Source: Arthrobacter sp. Bi26
GTDB taxonomy: Bacteria > Actinomycetota > Actinomycetes > Actinomycetales > Micrococcaceae
Reading direction: 5' to 3'
Assembly (NCBI RefSeq): GCF_918697925.1
Contig: NZ_CAKKMF010000005.1
Coordinates: 1-64,000 of the forward strand
Length of the DNA: 64,000 bases
The notes under the pieces are model-generated. The model was not told the DNA's origin. It ran no database searches and worked only from the letters and a program-made list of their open reading frames with translations. A program made the position numbers and the translations under genes. Below, piece after piece: positions 51,184 through 60,339 of the stretch; position 1 is the first letter of the stretch; each line of letters opens with the position of its first letter.

Positions 51184-51742
51184 ACCCGGCGCCGCCGGCA
51201 CCGATGAACGAGTGGATCACTGTCGCGGAGGCCGCCGGCACCAAACCCGCGGGCCCCGTCGTGACCGTCACCGGCAAGCTCCACATCGAGTACGCCTATA
51301 CCGGGCCTACCGGCGTCTACCTTCAACCGGCGAAGGGGCCGGCCCTACAGTTCTTTCCCTGACAAGGCGCGTGCCGGGATGACCGGCGTCACGCTGAATC
51401 CGGGTACGTACGCGCTCACGGTCAGCACTACCGGCAAGGCCTGGCACCTCATGGCCGAGGAGTGCCGGATCCCCGGGTAGCGCCGGGCCGGCTGACCAGC
51501 ACCCCGTTCTGTTTGAAGGACGGTCAGCCCAGAATGGCCGGGATCTGCTGCTGCAGCCAACTGTCGGTACGAGGTCCCGCGGTTGGCGGCCATTTCGTGG
51601 CGGGGCGCCGTGGGATTCCGGGTGCTGGCACTACGCATCACCTTCCCCGGATGAGGCCCACACCCGCGGTACGGGCAGACAATGGTCGGACTTGCGGGTG
51701 GCAGGGTTCCCTGCCGCAATCCATTTCGGAAAGGGGCCTCCA
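51184..51742. other. Stretch without a confident gene
   Basis: Two short frames with good codon use, around 51205-51360 (WITVAEAAGTKPAGPVVTVT) and 51380-51480 (TLNPGTYALTVSTTGKAWHL), look like pieces of a secreted or membrane-anchored domain, possibly the original tail of the TM2 protein. They are in different frames and have no clear start. Confidence 0.4.
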
Positions 51743-52189
51743 GTGTCCAGACCACACCCGATCCTTGCAGGATCGATCGCAGCCGGGGCAGCCATCGCAC
51801 TGCTCACGGGCTGCAGCCCCTCCACCCCCGGCACCAGCGTCAGCAGCGCCAGAGCCGAGAAGAACGTTTCACAAGCATGCGCTGCTGCCAGCGCCTTCGC
51901 CGGAGCCCTGACAAATTTCAAACAGACACTTAAACCTGGTGCCACGATAGAACAGATCAAATCGGCACGGGAACAGGTCGCGAAGACCTACGACGACCTG
52001 GTCAAGGCCAGCCAGGACGTAGCCAAAGACGAGATGGACGCCGTAAAAACGGCCGAAAACAAGTTCGACGCAGCCGTCAGAGCCGTCCCGAATGACGCCA
52101 CCCTGACCCAGGCGGCCGCCTCCCTGCGGGACGACGCCGCCAACGTCCAGGCCGCGGTCAGTGACCTCCAGACGGCGACCAAATGCTGA
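51743..52189 (+). CDS. Small secreted lipoprotein, unknown function
   Basis: A 148-aa protein from GTG 51743, with a signal peptide (SRPHPILAGSIAAGAAIALL) and lipobox LLTGC, so Cys25 or so is the lipidated residue. The mature part is hydrophilic, Ala/Lys-rich and predicted helical: KTYDDLVKASQDVAKDEMDA, VKTAENKFDAAVRAVP, SLRDDAANVQAAVSDLQ. It ends in a lone Cys. I know no specific function; coiled-coil lipoproteins of this kind are frequent in actinobacteria. Confidence 0.78.
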   Translation: MSRPHPILAGSIAAGAAIALLTGCSPSTPGTSVSSARAEKNVSQACAAASAFAGALTNFKQTLKPGATIEQIKSAREQVAKTYDDLVKASQDVAKDEMDAVKTAENKFDAAVRAVPNDATLTQAAASLRDDAANVQAAVSDLQTATKC

Positions 52190-52285
52190 CCTCAAGGACC
52201 CTCCGGGCAGGCCTGCAGCCAGCCTCGGTCTGCCCAGGCTGCTGTCCCCTACAACATCGCTCCTATCGAAAGCAGGGAAGTTGAC

Positions 52286-52672
52286 ATGAGTTTCTGGGAA
52301 AACTTTTGGGATATTTTTTGGTGGTTCTTCTTCGTGTATGCATTCGTCGCCTTCCTCTGGTTGTTGTTCGCCGTCATCGGCGACCTGTTCCGCGATGACA
52401 AGCTGAGTGGCTGGCGGAAAGCCCTCTGGATCCTCTTCCTGGCCTTCGTGCCCTTCTTGGGTCTGCTGGTGTACCTCATTGCCCGGGGTAAGGGCATGGC
52501 TGAGCGGTCCATGGATCGGGCGCGGGCGCACCGCGAAGCCTCGGATGCGTACATCCGCAGCGTCGCGACAACCAGTCTAAGCGAGGAGATCACCAAAGCC
52601 ACGGCTCTTCGGGACTCTGGAACCATCAGCGCTGACGAATTTGAAAGGATCAAGAGCAAAGCACTGGTCTGA
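52286..52672 (+). CDS. PLDc_N / SHOCT-domain small membrane protein
   Basis: A 128-aa protein: two membrane helices (FWDIFWWFFFVYAFVAFLWL and ALWILFLAFVPFLGLLVYLI), then a charged linker and a C-terminal SHOCT motif (ITKATALRDSGTISADEFER, IKSKALV). This two-part build is common in actinobacteria; SHOCT domains mediate oligomerisation. ATG 52286 is preceded by AAAGCAGGGAAG. Probably independent of the lipoprotein gene 97 bp upstream. Confidence 0.82.
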   Translation: MSFWENFWDIFWWFFFVYAFVAFLWLLFAVIGDLFRDDKLSGWRKALWILFLAFVPFLGLLVYLIARGKGMAERSMDRARAHREASDAYIRSVATTSLSEEITKATALRDSGTISADEFERIKSKALV

Positions 52673-53159
52673 GAGCGCCAGGGACCCGGTACCGCGAGGC
52701 AGCAGACGCAATGACTCTGGACGCAGCGTTGTTTTAGTCCTCGCTTGGAGTTCGGTGTCATTCAGCGCAACACCTCCCGGGCTGTCGCTGGATGTCCCAT
52801 TCGGCGGTCGGAGGCTGAGGGGCGTGAACCGTCAAATGGTCTCTGGCTGCGCGCTGGGAGCCGGGCTGGTGTCCGGCTCGTACTTCCGTTTTGAAAGGGA
52901 GAACCTGTTGTCCGAAGAATCAGCAAGGAACGTCGTGCCGGTGATGCACGACCTGTCGGCGGCGGAGGGCTGCAGCGTCAGGGGCGTCCAGAACCCGGCG
53001 CTGCGCCTGGCCGGCGCCATCGGTCATGAGGGCCGGCCGCAGCCTGAATGGTCGCAGCGGCGGGCCGGTCCCGCTGCAAATGCCTCGGGTTGCGGGCTGT
53101 TGTCGACGAACCATGTGCCGATAACCCGACGCCCTCCAAGCGCGGGACCAGCTAGGTCC

Positions 53160-53606
53160 ATGCGCTCCGTCGAGGCTGAGACATTGATCAACGCCCGAAG
53201 CTCCACTGTCTGGCACGTCATCACCGATGCACGGAACTTCACCGTCTGGGAATCCGGCATCACGCGCATCCGGGGCGAGCTGCGCAACGGTGGCACCATC
53301 AGAATCCGAACTCACATCGGAGGGGAGCGCACCTTCCGGCTGCGCGTCCAGCAGATGCCCGGCGAGGTGATGACCTGGACCCAGGGCCTGCCTCTGGGCC
53401 TGCTCACCGGGGTGCGCACCTTCAGGCTTGAACCGCTGGGCGGCATGACGCACCTGCTCGTAAAAGAAGAGTTCACTGGCCCGCTTTGCGGGCTGCTGCT
53501 GTGGGAGTTCGTGTCCGACACGCAGCAGGCTTTCATCGATTACGTTAGCGCTGTCAGGAAACGCGCTGAAATCCTCGGCCGACACCTTCGAACCACGGGG
53601 TCATGA
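53160..53606 (+). CDS. SRPBCC-family (START-like) protein
   Basis: A 148-aa polyketide-cyclase/START-like protein: AETLINARSSTVWHVITDAR, NFTVWESGITRIRGELRNGG, GERTFRLRVQQMPGEVMTWT and a C-terminal helix LLLWEFVSDTQQAFIDYVSA. These small proteins bind hydrophobic ligands. The frame is open for 500 bp upstream, but that part has no family signal. The 52673-53159 interval is therefore listed as without a confident gene. The start has no strong ribosome-binding site. Confidence 0.78.
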   Translation: MRSVEAETLINARSSTVWHVITDARNFTVWESGITRIRGELRNGGTIRIRTHIGGERTFRLRVQQMPGEVMTWTQGLPLGLLTGVRTFRLEPLGGMTHLLVKEEFTGPLCGLLLWEFVSDTQQAFIDYVSAVRKRAEILGRHLRTTGS

Positions 53607-53630
53607 GCGCCATCGGAGCAGCGCGCAGCG

Positions 53631-53702
53631 TACAAGAGCGCCCGACGCCGCCTGAGCGTGTTCTGGGCCATGCTTCGCGACGGGCCTCTAGCGGCGGCCT
53701 GA
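53631..53702 (+). mobile_element. Second IS110 C-terminal fragment
   Basis: The frame YKSARRRLSVFWAMLRDGPL ends in a stop. It parallels the IS110 transposase terminus (ARRRLNVLWAVLRDG) found at 50567-50740, but is a different copy, and only about 24 codons remain. Confidence 0.65.
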
Positions 53703-53892
53703 GGTTGCGACACCGGTTGTCTGCGGGACACCTTCAGAGATGCCACGGATGCATCCCCGCGGGCTCTTGTTGGGTGGACACTATCGGTTTACTCTGGGGT
53801 CTGTCGGGCAGCGTGCGCATGAATGCGCGCTGGATGGGGACCGGACGGCATCATCCAGCACGCCTTCGGTGCCTGAAATGCGAAGGAACTTC

Positions 53893-54774
53893 ATGGCGAT
53901 GATGGCTGAACCGAAAATCCACCCGCGGCACCCTTTGGCCGGCCGGGGCGTATATCTGCTGGACGACCACGAGGTCGTGAGACGGGGCCTGCGCCATCTG
54001 CTGGAGTCCGATGGTCTCAGCATCGCCGGAGAATCAGGGTCCGCGCACCGAGCATTCCGGCGAATCCCTGCCCTCCGCCCGGAGTTGGTCATCCTTGACG
54101 ATGACCTCCCCGACGGTTCCGGTGCCGACGTGTGCAGGGCCATCGCCGCGGCGGACCCGACCATCCGGTGCCTGCTGATGACCGGAGATGCCGACGAAGC
54201 CTTGCTGATCAACTCCATTCTGGCCGGCGCGTGGGGGTGCCTGTCCAAACAGGATGGCAGCAGCGAACAGCTCAGGCTCATCCGCCGCGCCCTGGCCGGG
54301 CACACCGCGTACAGCGGCCGGTTCCAGACCCCGCTCGTCGGGCCCGCAACCCAGTCCCTGGATAGGAGACTCCTGACCCTCACGAGACAGGAAATGAATA
54401 CCGCCATCCGACTGGGGAGAGGGCTGACCAACCGCCAGATCAGCCAGGAGATGTCGCTGGCGGAAAAGACCGTGAAGAATCTGACCTCAACCGTTCCGAG
54501 GAAACTCGGCATGGCGAGCAGGACTCAGGCCGCCGTGTTCATCACCAGGGCGCTGAATTCTTCTGAAGACCCTGCCGACGGCGGATACCGGTTTAGCCCA
54601 TCCCCGGCTCTGATCGCGGAGGTCACGGCAGCGCTGCTGACCTGCACAAGCGAGTCCTACACCGTGCCACCCACAGACGAAGTGCGGGCAAGGGACGTCC
54701 GGCGGCTTACCGACGCACTCACCGCGACCCGGACCGACCGGATGGGACCCCACCTGCTGCCCGGCCGGACTTAA
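53893..54774 (+). CDS. Orphan NarL/LuxR-type response regulator with C-terminal extension
   Basis: A 293-aa protein. The receiver domain (about 15-130) has the acidic pair in VYLLDDHEVVRRGLRHLLES, phosphoacceptor Asp in VILDDDLPDGSGADVC, Thr in LLMTGDADEA and Lys in CLSKQDGS. The LuxR helix-turn-helix follows (RLGRGLTNRQISQEMSLAEK, TVKNLTSTVPRKLGMASRTQ). About 70 residues after it are unusual. ATG 53893 has GAAGGAA. No histidine kinase is nearby, so the partner lies elsewhere. Confidence 0.87.
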   Translation: MAMMAEPKIHPRHPLAGRGVYLLDDHEVVRRGLRHLLESDGLSIAGESGSAHRAFRRIPALRPELVILDDDLPDGSGADVCRAIAAADPTIRCLLMTGDADEALLINSILAGAWGCLSKQDGSSEQLRLIRRALAGHTAYSGRFQTPLVGPATQSLDRRLLTLTRQEMNTAIRLGRGLTNRQISQEMSLAEKTVKNLTSTVPRKLGMASRTQAAVFITRALNSSEDPADGGYRFSPSPALIAEVTAALLTCTSESYTVPPTDEVRARDVRRLTDALTATRTDRMGPHLLPGRT

Positions 54775-54786
54775 GAACCCCGGATC

Positions 54787-54805
54787 CCGGGAACGGCGTT
54801 CCCGG
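54787..54805. terminator. Hairpin between the response regulator and the convergent ligase gene
   Basis: CCGGGAAC and GTTCCCGG flank GGC, 13 bp after the regulator stop. Confidence 0.6.
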
Positions 54806-54925
54806 CTCAGTAAAGCTGGTGAGCCCGCCATCTCCCCGGGGAGAGCCCAGGGTGGTGCATGCTCGCAGGGCCCGCACCCAATAGGGCGTCCACCGAACGC
54901 TGTCGTGGCTGTACTGTCGGGTCAG

Positions 54926-56101
54926 TCAGCTAGTTTGCAGGCGCCGGGACCGGCGATGCGGGGCCGGGGCGGTCCCGTGGGTGTGTCCGACGGCCTCGAG
55001 CATCACGGCGGGCAGGCTCTGGGTGCTCATCATGATCTCGCGCTGTCGGCGCGCACCTGTGCCGGAGGACAGGATCCGGGCCACTTCCGCGGTCACTTGC
55101 TCCTCGTCCCCGCTGTCGGCCAGGGCTGGCCGGACATGTGAGAGGAGGACCTGGACCGCTTCTCCGGCCGGGCATGGAATGTTCAACAGGGGGTGCAGGA
55201 GGGTGTCGTCGACTCCTGATTGGCTTGCCTTCCACGCCGCCAGGCGCAGTTGACCGGCGGACAGGCGGGGCGCAGAAATCCCGGCGCGCCATTCCTGGGC
55301 GGCCCGTTCAACGAGTCCCCGCACCATCGCGGCAATCGCGGCCGCATGTGAGGCCTCCATGCACACGTCGGCAATGCGCACCTCCACCGTCGGATGGTTC
55401 CGGGAGAGGCGCGCGTCGAAGTACACCATGCCTTCGTCGAGGAGTACGCCCGTTGTCAGCAGGGATTGCACGTACCGGAGGTATTCCCGTTCCGATCCGA
55501 ACCTTTCGCAGGGCCCGGCGGTCGGCCAGCGGGTCCAAGCCTGGTAGCGGAAGCTTGCGTATCCGGTGTCGGCACCCTGCCAGAAAGGGGAGTTCGCGCT
55601 GAGCGCCAGCAGCACGGGCAACCAGACGCGGATTCGGTCCAGGACTGCCACTCCTTCCTCACCGTCGGTGATACGGACATGAATATGGAAGCCGCAGGTG
55701 AGTTGCTCCCGGAGCGTCAAACCGAACCGTGTTGCCATGCTCAGGAAACGGGGCTGCGGTACGAGGGTAGGAGTGGCCGGGACGGGACTGGTGGCCACGG
55801 CGACCGCTCGTGCGCCCACCGAACGGGCCGCCTCATCGGCAAGCCGCCGGCCCTCTCGGACGCCCGCAATCACTTCCTGCAGCGTGGAACAGACAGGGCC
55901 AACGGCCTCAAGCTGCTCTTGCTGGACCTCCAAAGCCAAGAATGGGCCGCCACTGGGTTCAGGGCGCTGCGGGGCCTTGGCCAAGCACGCTTCCGCGGCG
56001 GGTACGGGCTGGCCCGTCGCGGCATCGACGAGCAGGAATTCCTCCTCGACGCCGAACGTCCTTTGAACCCCGCCGCCAGAACGGTTGGGTGGTCTCGTCA
56101 T
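54926..56101 (-). CDS. YbdK-family carboxylate-amine ligase (GCS2)
   Basis: A 391-aa glutamate-cysteine-ligase-like enzyme. Family marks are TFGVEEEFLLVDAATGQPVP at the N-terminus, LEVQQEQLEAVGPVCSTLQE, the FHIHVRITDGEEGVAVLDRI metal/substrate region, NSPFWQGADTGYASFRYQAW and HPTVEVRIADVCMEA. Members make gamma-glutamyl-type amide bonds with ATP; physiological role in mycothiol-using bacteria is uncertain. ATG 56101 aligns with the family start; the frame extends to 56188 with TTG. Confidence 0.9.
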   Translation of the reverse strand: MTRPPNRSGGGVQRTFGVEEEFLLVDAATGQPVPAAEACLAKAPQRPEPSGGPFLALEVQQEQLEAVGPVCSTLQEVIAGVREGRRLADEAARSVGARAVAVATSPVPATPTLVPQPRFLSMATRFGLTLREQLTCGFHIHVRITDGEEGVAVLDRIRVWLPVLLALSANSPFWQGADTGYASFRYQAWTRWPTAGPCERFGSEREYLRYVQSLLTTGVLLDEGMVYFDARLSRNHPTVEVRIADVCMEASHAAAIAAMVRGLVERAAQEWRAGISAPRLSAGQLRLAAWKASQSGVDDTLLHPLLNIPCPAGEAVQVLLSHVRPALADSGDEEQVTAEVARILSSGTGARRQREIMMSTQSLPAVMLEAVGHTHGTAPAPHRRSRRLQTS

Positions 56102-56838
56102 TGAAGAATTCAAGGCAGCTCCTAACCGGAAGGCCTCCAGCCCTGCCACTGCAGGGCGGCTGCCAATGAAGCTATACAGCCCCCTCAACGAGCCATGATC
56201 ACCGGCCCGCTCGCGCTGCTGATTTCCCCAGAATATCCCCGAAAACAGCCTGCCGGAAGGAAAAGCCTATAAGACGGTCATCCAGACACACGTGCCCCAT
56301 CGCCCATACCTTCCGGGGAACGGGACGCGTAGCGCGGGCGGGGCAGTGATGCGGGATTGCCGGAGGGGCGTCCCTCCGCACCGGCCGCGGGTCCTGACAG
56401 AGGACACGAACAGACTGAAAACCCCCACCCCGGGTCGTATGCGTGGATCTTGGGAAGAGCTGGGCAGAGCCTGCTTACAGGGCTCGCACCCGTTCGGGCG
56501 TCCGCTGGCGCGGCCGGCTGTTGGGTCCAGTGCTGTCCGTCGCAGGGCTCCGGCCATCCCTGGCCCTTTATGTCTACGACGTTTTTTGGTTGCTGTCCTT
56601 ATGGTGTTGACGGGTGGTTCCGTGGCCGTTGTAGGGTCGTGCTGCCCGGGGGAGGGGCGGGTATGAATTTGTTGCTGTGGCCGGAAGACTCGTGTCGTGA
56701 GGGCTCCGTAGGATTGGCCGCCCGCCGCCCCGCGATGACCCGACCGCTGATTGAGAGACGCGACATGATCGCCGGATAAGGACACGACGGCGCGGTTATC
56801 TGCTGGGCCCTAACCCATCCGACAGACTGGAGGCTGTT
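56102..56838. other. Gap with the left non-coding end of an IS110 element
   Basis: No convincing gene. The last ~200 bp (about 56640-56838) precede an IS110 recombinase start, the place where IS110 elements carry the region encoding their bridge RNA. Whether an RNA is still encoded cannot be read by eye. Confidence 0.45.
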
Positions 56839-56943
56839 TTGGCGAAATTGTGGGCCGGTATCGACGCCGGCAAAGCCCACCACCACTGCGTCGTGATCGA
56901 CGCCGACGGAAACCGTCTGCTCTCGCAGAATGGATCGACCTGA
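56839..56943 (+). mobile_element. N-terminal fragment of an IS110-family transposase
   Basis: A TTG start opens LAKLWAGIDAGKAHHHCVVI, DADGNRLLS, then a stop after 34 codons. This is the start of the DEDD recombinase domain of IS110 (first Asp in GIDAGK). The rest is lost at about 56925. Confidence 0.82.
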
Positions 56944-56980
56944 ATCGAATTGATTGAGGGCGGAATTCTCGGGTCGAAGT

Positions 56981-58324
56981 TCATGGAGGTCCAGTCACCG
57001 TCAGAGCGTGGAGGGCCCTGGCAAGTTCCTCATGCAGTCTTGTCAGGTCCGGGCATGTCTCGGGGTCGGCGATTGTGGTGATGGTCAGCACGCCGGCGTA
57101 GGAGAGGACTGCAAACGCAACCGTTACGTTACCGCTGATCGCTCCGACCGGAATGATCCCGGTTACCGGCCTGCCCGCGATCACCAAGGCATGTTCGGGC
57201 CCCCGCAGATTCGTGACGAAGGTATGGACAAGGTGTTGGTGGTCTATGAAGAATCGGTAGGCGCCAAGGCGGGCGAGGGTCCGAGATATGGGGCCGATGA
57301 GTGCAGCGGAGGCTCCGGGAGGCTGCTGCTTGGCAATCCTCATTGTTGCGGCAAGTGCCGCCAGCTGTGTCTTGGCCGGACCGACCGCGGGAACGCGTAC
57401 AGGGATTATTCCGCTACGGTTGCCCAGGTAGGTGACTGATGTGTGGCGGCGTGCCGAGAATAATACGGAGATCACGAACTCTTCGACATATTCGCCCCGT
57501 CCCAGCATCAGGCGGTGCAGGGCGGTCGAGACGGCGGCGAGGATGAGATCGTTGACTGTCGCTCCCTGCAGGTGTGCGGCGGTTTTGACTTCTTCCACCT
57601 CGCAGTGGAGGACGGCAAGCGTCCGTTGCGGACCCGTCGGGCGGTTGAGTGAAGTGCGGGCAGCCCTGGTCTTGCCCATCGGCCGCAGCTCGGAGGCTCC
57701 GGCGGCTGCGGTCCGCAGTGCGGTCCGCAGTGCGGCCGGCAGTCGGGCCAGTGCGTTGAATCGGCTCCTTGCAGCGTCAATGGCCAGGTGCAGCGCCGAG
57801 CCTGGGATCTCTGGCTCCCGGCGGCCACCCCACCCGTCTTCTTCCGTGGCTGCCAGGGCCTCCAGGACGGCGAGGCCTCCAATTCCATCGGTGAGGACAT
57901 GATGAAAAATGAAAACAAGCGCTGTGCGGTCCTGGCTTACGCCGGTAATGAGCTTGGCTGACCAGAGCGGACGGTCTTGGGACAACGGGGTGACGAGCAT
58001 TTCGGCTGCAATGTTGAGCACGGCTTCCTCGCCGCCGGGCGCCGGACAGGCGATCACGACGAGATGATGTGCCGGATCAAAGCCGGAATCATCTGTCCAA
58101 ATGGGACGCCCGCAACCGAAGGGGACAGTGACCAGTCGTTGACGCAGCCGGGGAACAGCGCCGATCCGAAGCGCCAGTGTATCCAGAAGGGAAACCGGGT
58201 CTTCGCCGGCTTCCGTGCTGAGCATGAGAATGGCCCCCACTTGCATTGGTGCTGAGCCGATGTCCGCGTCCAGAGACATCATGTCCTCGGCGCTCACCCG
58301 GTCGACATGTGGTCTTGGTGTCAT
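56981..58324 (-). CDS. WS/DGAT-type acyltransferase (wax ester synthase / diacylglycerol acyltransferase)
   Basis: A 447-aa membrane-associated enzyme that makes wax esters or triacylglycerols from acyl-CoA. The active-site motif is FIFHHVLTDGIGG (HHxxxDG, about residue 138); other family marks are SAEDMMSLDADIGSAPMQVG, PLWSAKLITG, GATVNDLILAAVSTALHRLM, and a C-terminal LVHTFVTNLRGPEHALVIAG. ATG 58324 with AGGAG is preferred over a frame opening 52 codons upstream. It is alone on its strand. Confidence 0.9.
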   Translation of the reverse strand: MTPRPHVDRVSAEDMMSLDADIGSAPMQVGAILMLSTEAGEDPVSLLDTLALRIGAVPRLRQRLVTVPFGCGRPIWTDDSGFDPAHHLVVIACPAPGGEEAVLNIAAEMLVTPLSQDRPLWSAKLITGVSQDRTALVFIFHHVLTDGIGGLAVLEALAATEEDGWGGRREPEIPGSALHLAIDAARSRFNALARLPAALRTALRTAAAGASELRPMGKTRAARTSLNRPTGPQRTLAVLHCEVEEVKTAAHLQGATVNDLILAAVSTALHRLMLGRGEYVEEFVISVLFSARRHTSVTYLGNRSGIIPVRVPAVGPAKTQLAALAATMRIAKQQPPGASAALIGPISRTLARLGAYRFFIDHQHLVHTFVTNLRGPEHALVIAGRPVTGIIPVGAISGNVTVAFAVLSYAGVLTITTIADPETCPDLTRLHEELARALHALTVTGPP

Positions 58325-59253
58325 TTTCGGTCTCCTGGACACGGGTCTCGGGGTTCCCTGTACTCCTTGGAGCGCAGAAAACAGAGGGGCGCGCCGACAC
58401 CTGACATACCGCAACGACGACCCATATTCCTTGCCGCTGTGAAGGACGTGTGCATGCCCGTCAGGAGCCTGCCCGACCAAGGCGCCGGCCGGGTCTGAGC
58501 AGGGTGGAGGCGGCGCTCATCATCAGAGGCAAGGCCAAGACAGGCTGGCAGGCGGGGCACCTGCCCTTGCAACCTACAATTTGCGGAGCAGGCATAGCCT
58601 GCAACCCCACCTGGTCGTCATGACCTCACTGTTGGGTCTATGGGGCTTAGGCGCTAGGGCAGAACGTCCCCACTTGCTAGCAGTCTGCAGCCACCAGCGT
58701 TGCTGACGGATGCAGGTTCCGCGCAGCCGGCTTCTCCAAGTTTTGGCTCGCGCGCGCTCCGGATCTCCGTCCACCTCGGTTGCAGACAACCATGAGCTTG
58801 GCGCGTGGTGAACGTTCTCCTGGGGCTTACGGCTTGGGAGATTGCAGCCACCGTGCCAGCTCGCGGGCGGCCCCCTGTTTTCAGAGGTGTGGACCGGCCG
58901 ACGATCCGCATTTGCCCGTTCAAGACAAGGCCGGCCACTACCTCCCAGGGCGGGGTGATCGGTCCGATGAACCACCGCAGATGACCTCAAAGTTTTCCCT
59001 GTGCTTTAACTTCAGCCGTGACCAGCTCCGGATAGTACGCGCCGTCGGGCCCCCCAAAAACGGCCCCAGATAGTCTCTTACCCCACGCGTTTCCGGGGAT
59101 TTTGGAACGCCGATAACGGATCTTATGAAGTGATCCGATTCCACCGACCAAGCTCCGTGGAAGGTTAAGGTCACCGGCCCGGTGGGGTCGAATTTTTGGG
59201 CGGCTGCCGGTGAAATGTGCAAGCCGCGAGCATCGAGTTCGTCACGGGAATGC
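58325..59253. other. Stretch of about 0.9 kb with no recognisable gene
   Basis: Short frames only, none with a family signature. A 20-bp segment at 59105-59124 (GAACGCCGATAACGGATCTT) is repeated with one mismatch at 50029-50048, perhaps a shared IS remnant. Confidence 0.45.
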
Positions 59254-60240
59254 CTACGGCTTCTCCGGTACCCCGTCCCGGTACATCACGGTGCTGCGTT
59301 TGAAGATCTCCGCGTAAATGGAGGACCGGACAGCGGTCACTTCTTCCATCCCGCGGAGATCGTCGAGCAGCACGCGCAGGTCATCCAGGGTGGCCACAGC
59401 CACCTGCGCCAGCACGTCCTCGCCGGATGCCGCGGCCCACCGGGTCACCGGCAGGCCGGCCAGATGCTTTCCCGGCCCGCCCGACGCCGCGCCGGAACGG
59501 GTCATGGTGACCAGCGCTTCCACGGGGAACCCCAGCGCCGCCGGGTCCACCACCGCCCTGATGAACAGCGCACCGGAACTGGTCATTGCTTCCAGCCTGC
59601 GGCTGACTGTTGCCTTGGACACCGACAATTCGGATGCCAGTTCTTCCGCGGTGGCGCGTCCGTTGCGGTGGAGCAGTTCAGCGAGCGACCGACCCGTTTC
59701 ATCGAGTGACGCCACCGGGTGCCCGCTGCGGATCCCCGCCAGCTGGCCGTCCTCGTCGCGATGCAGCGCCGCATACTGCTCATTGTCCAGAATCGCCGGA
59801 GTCCAGCCGCTGGGGGTCCGGAAATACTCCAGCAACGGCGTCATGGTGAAGGATTCCACACCCGCCACTTCCGCCAGGCGACGGTAGAGCAGCCCGCCAA
59901 GTTCATCGGCGGAAATGAACATCTCAGCCACAGCCTCGTTCGCGCCGGACAGCGCACTGACCCACGACGACTCGTCCTGCGCAGCCAGCCACGAGCAGAC
60001 CTGGCGAAGCTCCCGGGGGGCGGCCGTCACGCGCAGCAGGAAAGCGGAGCGCGAGCTGACCGATGCCGGGTTAATGAAGGAATTGGTGCGCACCACACCG
60101 GATTCCAGCAGCTTGTTGCCGCGACGCGCCACAGTGCGTTCCTGCTGTCCCAAAACGTCAGCGATCAGGCGCCAAGAGGCGCGGCCGTTACGCACCAGCG
60201 CAGCCACAATCTGCCGGTCGAGCCCATCAAGCTCCTCCAC
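59254..60240 (-). CDS. Tandem Lrp/AsnC-family regulator
   Basis: A 328-aa protein made of two AsnC units. Unit 1: LDGLDRQIVAALVRNGRASW, RLIADVLGQQERTVARRGNK (helix-turn-helix, about 4-50) and a RAM-like domain; unit 2: SLAELLHRNGRATAEELASE, LSVSKATVSRRLEAM (about 180-225) and a second RAM-like part with VTRWAAASGEDVLAQVAVAT. Normal AsnC proteins are about 150 aa. It is the last gene after the M20 amidohydrolase, 100 bp apart, and likely regulates that operon in response to a substrate amino acid. Confidence 0.9.
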   Translation of the reverse strand: MEELDGLDRQIVAALVRNGRASWRLIADVLGQQERTVARRGNKLLESGVVRTNSFINPASVSSRSAFLLRVTAAPRELRQVCSWLAAQDESSWVSALSGANEAVAEMFISADELGGLLYRRLAEVAGVESFTMTPLLEYFRTPSGWTPAILDNEQYAALHRDEDGQLAGIRSGHPVASLDETGRSLAELLHRNGRATAEELASELSVSKATVSRRLEAMTSSGALFIRAVVDPAALGFPVEALVTMTRSGAASGGPGKHLAGLPVTRWAAASGEDVLAQVAVATLDDLRVLLDDLRGMEEVTAVRSSIYAEIFKRSTVMYRDGVPEKP

Positions 60241-60339
60241 GTCCCGGCTCCTGTCCTGTTACTGCGAAGGCTACGACACCGAAAGGCGGCGCCCACGGAA
60301 GGGGAACGGGGCGGCGGGCTCGCCGCCGCCCCGCGCATT

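Noticed and set aside
52641-53159. N-terminal extension of the SRPBCC frame by 173 codons
   Set aside because: No similarity to the family before ATG 53160, and the extension overlaps the end of the SHOCT gene in another frame.
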